Source: Obelidium mucronatum (Eukaryota; Chytridiomycota; Chytridiomycetes; Chytridiales; Chytriomycetaceae). From it: DNA of 15,932 nt. The notes below the pieces were generated by a model. The model ran no database searches and was not told where the DNA came from. It was given only the letters and a program-made list of their open reading frames with translations. This document shows positions 10,263 through 15,932 of this stretch, piece by piece (the stretch's first letter is position 1; the number at the start of each line of letters is the position of its first letter). The DNA lies in NCBI GenBank assembly GCA_025765595.1, contig JAIVFH010000531.1, positions 1 through 15,932 on the forward strand. The letters are read 5' to 3'. Made by a program: the position numbers and the translations under genes.

Positions 10263-11438
10263 ATGGTCCCAGCGGATTTCCTGGTTTCCTCCCTGCCGCA
10301 ACAGACCCCCGCTCAAACAGCTTTCCTAAGGGACCAATTCGCTGGATACCTGCCGATAACAGCCGTAGCAAACGCATCGAACCCAAACAACTACTTTTTC
10401 TGGTATGTCATAACAAGACGGCAATTTGCAAAAGGTGTGTGCATTTAAGAAAGTGGCAAATGCAGGTACTTTCCGTCCACGAATGTATCCTCAACGAATC
10501 TGGTTGTGTGGCTGAATGGGGGACCCGGCTGTTCGTCTCTCTTTGGAAGTTGGGTTGAGAATGGTCCTATTCGAATGAATGGAAATGGATCCTTATCGAT
10601 CAATGAGCATAGCTGGCATAAGCAAGCAAACTTGCTTTACGGTATAGTTACCCTTTACTTTGTTGTTGTCTTTCCTTGTTATCCGCTCTGACGTAATCTG
10701 TTTCATCTCCCTCAAAGTGGAGCAACCTGTTGGAACTGGATTCGATGTCGATCAAACCTACAAATCGTATGACCAGTACGATGTCGGAGCTTACTTTGCT
10801 GGATTCCTTACAAACTTTTACAATGTGTTCAATACAACGAGGTCTTTTGACCTCTTTATTACGGGGGAGAGTTATGCAGGCGTCTACATTCCCTATATCG
10901 CCAAAACCTTGCTTGCACAGAATCAAGTTGGGAAAGCAGCAAAAGTTAATTTGAAAGGGATCGGTATTGGAGATGGGGTTTTGAATACTGATATTCAATT
11001 TGCATACAACAGTTGAGTTGATGATGGGGGTTATTTTTTTTTTTTGAAACACACAAACACTAAATCCTGTTGGGAACATACATTTTCAGATCAAGGGATA
11101 TATACGGATTTCCTTCGCTCCTCTGGGTTTTTTAATCAAAATCCTGCAATCGAATCACCTGCAACCGCTCTCGTTGAACAATGCAAGACCGCCAAAAACG
11201 AACTCCAAGCGTCCCAAATGCTCTTTAGCTGCGATGTCATGAGTTACGTCATGGAACTATATAGCCAGAGCCATTCTGAGTTGGGAGCAAACAATACCTG
11301 CTTTGACGTTTACAACATTGACTACCAGATTCCTTGCAACCAGTCTGACTATTTGTACGAGGCCGAGGCTCGATTGACTACATATCTTAATGTAAAACTC
11401 ATCAATTTTTTTTTCCTGCTTCTCTGTTTTTCTCATCG

Positions 11439-11475
<37 letters not shown>

Positions 11476-12065
11476 ACACAGACAAAGAGTGTTCAAGATG
11501 CAATCCATGTAACCCCACTTCTCTCTCAAGCAGCTACAAACACATTCAACGGACCAAGATACCAGTGGAACGCATGCTCCAACATTTACCTCAATGACAC
11601 AAGCAACCCTCAAAGCCACACATTGATTGACGCGATTCTAGCAGCCGGCATTAAAGTTGTTCTCTACGAAGGAGACAGAGACCTTCTCGTGAATTTCATT
11701 GGGATGGAGCAAGCGATTGGGAATATGACGTGGGCAGGTCAGAAGGGGTTTTCTGTCAACAAGGCTGGGGTGCCGTGGACAGTGAATGGGAGTACGGCGG
11801 GTGTTATTTGGAATGAAAGAGGGTTGAGCTATATTCGCGTCACTGGAGCAGGACATATGGTTAGTGTTATTTATTGGCGGTTTTGTTGACCTAATATACA
11901 AAAAAAACACACAAGGTTCCCACAGATCAACCGTTGCGGGCAGCGGCTGTCTTGTCACATCTGTTATCTGAGCCTGTTCCGGCCGTACGTAGCGGAACTG
12001 TCTCAAATGCACCTCTCCTATTTAGTTTCTCGTTCATTTCTATCATTTTTCTCATCATGTCCTAG
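10263..12065 (+). CDS. Serine carboxypeptidase (peptidase family S10)
   Basis: Six exons: 10263-10402, 10466-10641, 10718-11011, 11090-11391, 11482-11859 and 11916-12065; 479 residues from the first ATG, with phases consistent. S10 marks: FAGYLP, NNYFFWYFPS, LVVWLNGGPGCSSLFG, ENGP, VEQPVGTGF, catalytic Ser157 in GESYAGVYIPYIA, Asp371 in YEGDRDLL, and His429 in GAGHMVPTDQP. These enzymes remove C-terminal residues in the vacuole or secretory path. The ATG used gives no signal peptide, so the true start is probably in an upstream exon. The C-terminus (SGTVSNAPLLFSFSFISIIFLIMS) is hydrophobic after small residues, like a GPI-anchor signal or a tail anchor. The stop is TAG (12063-12065), directly followed by AATAAA. 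Intron 4 carries a run of 34 T. Confidence 0.92.
11441..11474 (+). repeat. Run of 34 T inside carboxypeptidase intron 4
   Basis: Bases 11441-11474 are all T, ending seven bases before the CACAG acceptor of the intron (11392-11481). It acts as an extreme polypyrimidine tract, and its exact length in the assembly is uncertain because such runs are hard to sequence. Confidence 0.9.
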
Positions 12066-12151
12066 AATAAAATTGTTATCGCTTTTCTTTCATAATCTCT
12101 ATACGGTAAATATGAAATAAAATAAATACAGATTTATTCTCCAGTAAACGT

Positions 12152-12527
12152 TCATGGCCTTACACTTCTTTCAAACATCCAATCATCCCTGTCCATATCT
12201 TTGACAACTGGTGCAGATGTATGTCAGTTGGTATGACGTTTTGAGTTTTTTAACGAGAGATCTGACTCACCCTTTCTGAGACTGTCAATGACTTCTTTTG
12301 CCATATCTTTCTTGAGACCTGTTTTTTTTTTAGATTTCGAAGTTGTAGCCAAGCCATAAGTAGCAGATCAAGCATGGAATAAGTAGAAACTGTAATACGC
12401 AACTGTTCTCCAGCGCCACCGACCCTGCCTGTGCTTCGACATTCACTTCTGGACCGGGTGCTTCTCTTGCAAGACTGCTGCCGCCGTTAAGGCCCTCTGC
12501 CGCCGCTGCGGCCGCCAGTGGATTCAT
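12152..12527 (-). CDS. Unrecognised small protein (75 residues), three exons
   Basis: Proposed exons on the minus strand are 12527-12404, 12318-12271 and 12207-12152. Introns are 85 nt (weak donor GTTGCG, strong pyrimidine tract before ACAG) and 63 nt (GTGAGT...CACCAG). The product starts MNPLAAAAAAEGLNGG, has a flexible middle, then an amphipathic, probably helical segment LKKDMAKEVIDSLRKVVKDM followed by DRDDWMFERSVRP and TGA. AATAAA (minus) at 12133-12138 lies just past the stop, which supports a real gene end. It converges with the carboxypeptidase and diverges from MIOS, 82 bp between start codons. Without splicing the first exon would read on into a hydrophobic tail ending FEI, which I think is intron. 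I recognise no family; a coiled-coil adaptor is only a guess. Confidence 0.55.
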
Positions 12528-12609
12528 TTGATAAATATTTATTAAAAAACAGAACAGAGAGAGTAGAAAAGAAAAGTATTCCGTAAAGCACCAAAAGAGA
12601 AAAAACAAA
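12528..12609. promoter_or_regulatory. Divergent promoter between the small protein gene and MIOS
   Basis: Eighty-two bases separate the minus-strand ATG (12527) from the plus-strand ATG (12610). The spacer is A-rich, while both first exons beside it are GC-rich. No TATA box is assigned. Confidence 0.6.
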
Positions 12610-15600
12610 ATGCTCAAGACGAATGGCGGCAACGGCCTGCTGCTCGCGGTATCTGAGGCGTCGGCGTCGCTGTCCGAGACGGCGTTCGACGCCAAGACGC
12701 GGCGTGCGAAAGTGGCGCCACTTGTGCGGCTGCCCGAGGCGGCGCCGGTGAAGTGCGTCGCGTGGACGGCCGACGGCAGCCGCTTCGCGTTCGCGTCGAG
12801 CAGCGGCCGCGTGTCGCTTGCCGTTGCAGCGCCCGCGGACGAGTCCGAGCCCCGACGCTGCGAACTCGACCGCCTGCGACCGCCTGCGCCCCGCGGCGCG
12901 CGGCGTGCGGGTGGTCGCCGAGCTAGCGCCGAAGCCCGCGCGGCCGGCGGCGCTGCTCGCGTGGGCCGCCGACGGCCGCGCGCTGCTTGCCGGGCTCGCC
13001 AAGAGCCGCAGCGAGCCGTGCATCCTCGTGTGGGACGCCGCCGCCGCCGCCGCGCCCGCGCCCGCGCCGCTCGCGCAGCTGGCCGCCGGCGAGGCGCTGG
13101 CGTCCGCCGTGTGGCTGCGCGGCCACGGCCACGACGCCGCGTTCCTGGCGGGCGTCGCTGCGCGCTGGATCCGCGTCTACGACCTGCGCCGCACAAACTC
13201 GCTGTCGCTGGCGACCGACGCGAACAACGCCGCCCAGATCGTCATTGCGTCGCGCTTCGTGCACGGGCTCGCTGTCGACCCGTTCGACGCGTTTCGCTTC
13301 GCGTCCTATTCGACCGATGTTGTTGGGCCCGTCGTTGCGCTGTGGGACATTCGCAGGACCGCTGTTCCCGTGCTGAATCTGGAAGTACAGGGCGTGCGAG
13401 GTGATTGATTGGAGTCTGGAGTTGATCAGTGAATTCTTTTAACAAGACTCTCAATCGCGCAGGTGGAATCGGTGGGCTTGAATGGTCTCCCTCTCGTCGA
13501 GGGCTGCTTGCTGCATGCGGGAAAGATGGGGGCGGATCCATCACAGTGTGGGATCTTCGTGAGGGCCCTGATGATGGTTGGTAGTGGATATTGATTCCTT
13601 CATGTCGCACCACACCAACAACACCCAACATTTTTTTCAGGCGGTCCGACCGGGATTCAGCGGTACTAGTAGTGGCATCTCAACTCCGACAGCGGCAGCC
13701 CCATTATCAGTCGATCTATCAGCACCCATCCTTTCAGCGGAGCGAACAACCCCCGTAGTCCACCACGAACGACGAATTACGCCTGCCGGTGCAAACGCAA
13801 TCAATGGACCCATTGCGATCGCCTGGCTTCCATTGAGTAACGATATAGCTGCAGACGTTACTTTTGACAATGAGTGTGGAAGATGGCACAGTCAAATCAC
13901 ATACTCTGCTACATACACCAGTGAGCTCATGGGGTGCACTCGCAAACAAAGGAGCAGGGCATTCGTTGGCCATTGCGTTTGGTCGATCCACAATAGTGAA
14001 GGATAGTCGGGGGTGGAGGGGAATGGGATGATGATATTGCGAGTGTAATCCGAAAAAGAGCATCTTGATGGATATGCCTTGGATGTTAGTTGTCTCTTGG
14101 TCGAATGCTTGGAATTCTATAACTTAATTCTTTCAACCAGATCAAACAAAACCTTGCCATGTTGCAGAAAAAAGTGTTTGTAGAGTCTTCACAGGTTTTG
14201 ATTCAAGTATGGAGCTTACTACGAGACATGAAATCTCAATCGCGCAACTATATTGCCGCGGAAGATGGGAAAGAGTATTCTCTGTTAGGGATCAACCAAA
14301 TAGTCAGTGACGCAATATCTCGGAATGCCAACAGCACACCCACCTCAGGGTACGCTGTTGCTTCGAAAAATGTTCCCACGATCATGTCGTATTTTGAGTC
14401 GTATGCAAGCGATTTCCGGACGATGGGGTTGAGAATGTGTGGGAGGTTGTTTGAATCGGATGCAAGTTTAGAGTTGAAGCTGCAAGGGTGAGGGTGTTTT
14501 TATTTTTTATTTTGGGTCCTCATTGCTTATGACTTCTCTTCCAAGATTTGAACAGAATGGAAACTTTGAGCAAGCTGCAGGATTTGCGCTTTTTTATTCT
14601 TCTAGTTTAGAACGAGCGCTCAAGTCTTTGAATTCTTCCAAAGGTTCGGTTCTCGAATTTTTTGTGATTTCTCGCAAAACTTAAAAAACCGCGATCAAAG
14701 ATGACAAACTCAGGTTGGTCGCCGCAGCTTTGGCAGGGTACATGGCTGGTTCTCCCTCCAGCACGTGGGTGAATTTATGCCAAACACTAAGTGCGGAGCT
14801 TAAAGATCCGTATCTGAGGTCTTTGTTTGCATTAATGGCGAGCAATGGCGACTGGTACCAAGTTTTGGAAATGACAAATGGTCTACAGTTGCATGATAAA
14901 GTTGGGATTGCGCTACGCTTTCTACCGGATTCCGAGGTATCCTTTCTTTTTCTTGTGTTGTTGAGTGTTACCACTTTGTCTAACAAAACATGGTCAATCA
15001 AGCTGCTGCAATATATCCGAAAGACGTCAAAACAATTGACGGCAGCAGGAGATATACGAGGATTACTGTTGACTGGTTTCATTACAGATTCGGGGATTGA
15101 CTTGTTGGAAAAATACATTGATGCGACTGGGGATTTTCAATCTGCTGCTTTGATTGCCTTGTCTGCAATGAGCTCGGCGGCGGGTGTGAATTCAAGCTTT
15201 ATCCAAGAAGACTCCAAAGTAATGAACTGGTTTGAAAAGTGAGTTGATGCTTTTTGTTTTTTGCATTCATGTTTTCCTCCCGTTTTGTTGAGAATTGTTT
15301 TTAAAAGCTACCGGGATGCCTTGGATCGATGGGAACTGTTTCATGAGCGGGCCAACTTGGACATTGCAAAAAGTAAATTATTCCGACAAGGCGGTGGAGG
15401 AGGCAAGACAACTTCCCTGTCTCCAACTTCAACAACAGTTTACCAACCACAAATCCATATTCGATGCAATTTTTGCAACAACCCGATATCACAAAATATC
15501 TTGCAAGGAGGAATGGGAGGAACAGGAATAAGCTCTATGATGGCAGGAGGAGGGATCAAGAAACCGACAACAACCGGTTCTCACACAGCCTGTCCGCACT

Positions 15601-15895
15601 GCAAAAAACCTTTACCTCGGTGTGCGATATGTCTAATGCATCTAGGAGCGCCTACTGTTGATCCCACGGGCGTGACGACGGGATCAGGCGGTGGAAGTGG
15701 TGGTGGAAGTGGTGGTGGGAATCATACCTCGTCGGATGGATTAGATGGGTTTTGGATATTGGTTCACGTGGTGCCAGACGTGTCGGACACGGCGGACACG
15801 CGTTCCACGTGCAGCAGTGGTTTTGCGATGTGCATTCGGGGTGTCCCTGTTGCGGGGCTGCGACTGCCAGTGCTGTGATTAAAAAAAAAAACTAA
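12610..15895 (+). CDS. MIOS: MIOS (Mio/SEA4), GATOR2 subunit, with several frame disruptions
   Basis: Eight exons: 12610-13400, 13463-about 13576, about 13641-14084, 14141-14487, 14546-14643, 14701-14936, 15003-15238, 15308-15895; about 945 codons. MIOS is part of GATOR2, which relieves GATOR1 inhibition of TORC1 at the lysosome or vacuole when amino acids are present. Order of marks: APVKCVAW and SGRVSL (WD repeats), SEPCILVWD, VYDLRRT, VVALWDIRR, GPIAIAWLP, DIASVIRKR; then the helical part (VWSLLRDMK, LAGYMAGSPSSTW, GLLLTGFITDSGIDLLEKY, YRDALDRWELFHERA) and the zinc region CNFC, CPHCKKPLPRCAICL, WFTWCQTC, HGGHAFH, CPCC. The frame breaks at 12868-12887, 13862-13865, 14009-14034, 14063-14068, 15750-15760 and 15784-15788, and perhaps in exon 2; each needs one base (or the 10-bp duplication) fewer. 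It is either an assembly problem or a decaying gene. AATAAA lies at 15895-15900. Confidence 0.88.
12868..12887 (+). repeat. 10-bp tandem duplication in MIOS exon 1
   Basis: The unit GACCGCCTGC occurs twice in a row (12868-12877 and 12878-12887). The frame before it (MLKTNG...CELDRLR) and the frame after it (AARGVRVVAELAPK...) differ by one, and join perfectly if one unit is removed. Confidence 0.9.
15681..15722 (+). repeat. Gly/Ser-rich repeat in the MIOS C-terminal zinc region
   Basis: A GGTGGTGGAAGT-like unit is repeated and encodes GSGGGSGGGSGGGN, a flexible linker between CPHC...CAICL and the final Cys/His cluster. A species-specific expansion is likely. Confidence 0.8.
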
Positions 15896-15932
15896 ATAAA
15901 AACTGGGATGGACGGCTGGTTCAGCAACATCA

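Noticed and set aside
12330..13196. Long minus-strand ORFs over MIOS exon 1
   Set aside because: GC-rich DNA has few stop codons in any frame. The proteins are Arg/Ala low-complexity without motifs; only the 12404-12527 part is kept as an exon of the small gene.
14063..14069. Antizyme-like programmed +1 frameshift site (TCT TGA T) in MIOS
   Set aside because: The site looks tempting and a second break also lies near a TGA (14029-14031), but the other breaks have no stop or shared motif and sit in homopolymers, so extra bases are the simpler reading.

Overview
The window is nuclear DNA of a eukaryote, most likely a fungus or close relative. It is dense with genes interrupted by short GT-AG introns (44-136 nt, often with CTAAC/CTAAT-like branch sites), has AATAAA poly(A) signals just after stop codons, and carries nuclear-type tRNA genes. 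A SNAPC3 and a full MIOS (both missing from many derived ascomycete yeasts), with fungal-style MTHFR and serine carboxypeptidase genes, suggest an early-diverging (chytrid-like) lineage. This is inference; no species is recognised.

Layout, left to right. The end of an alpha/beta-hydrolase gene (+) is followed by tRNA-Glu(CTC) and a doubtful small membrane ORF. Next come two near-identical secreted ten-cysteine proteins, head to head around a 605-bp spacer. A minus-strand tRNA follows that looks like tRNA-Trp but has anticodon CTA, which pairs with UAG. SNAPC3 (-) and SmF (+) then start only 29 bp apart. A bacterial-type PepO/M13 metallopeptidase (-) and a ten-exon methylenetetrahydrofolate reductase (-) follow. 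A six-exon S10 serine carboxypeptidase (+) comes next, then an unrecognised 75-residue protein (-), then the GATOR2 subunit MIOS (+), which runs to the right edge. Exon models were built by hand from splice signals, reading phase and family motifs.

Functional links. SNAPC3 is needed to transcribe snRNA genes and SmF is part of the Sm ring loaded on those snRNAs, so the 29-bp divergent promoter joins two steps of snRNP production. MIOS senses amino-acid status upstream of TORC1, and MTHFR supplies methyl groups for methionine. I see no operon-like logic beyond the SNAPC3-SmF pair.

Most unusual points: (1) an intact-looking amber-suppressor tRNA gene in a window where three genes end in TAG; (2) a MIOS gene whose six or seven frame breaks are all of the +1 type, while about 6 kb of neighbouring coding sequence has none; (3) a sharply GC-rich first MIOS exon; (4) a 157-nt block of complete identity inside the inverted secreted-protein pair, suggesting gene conversion.
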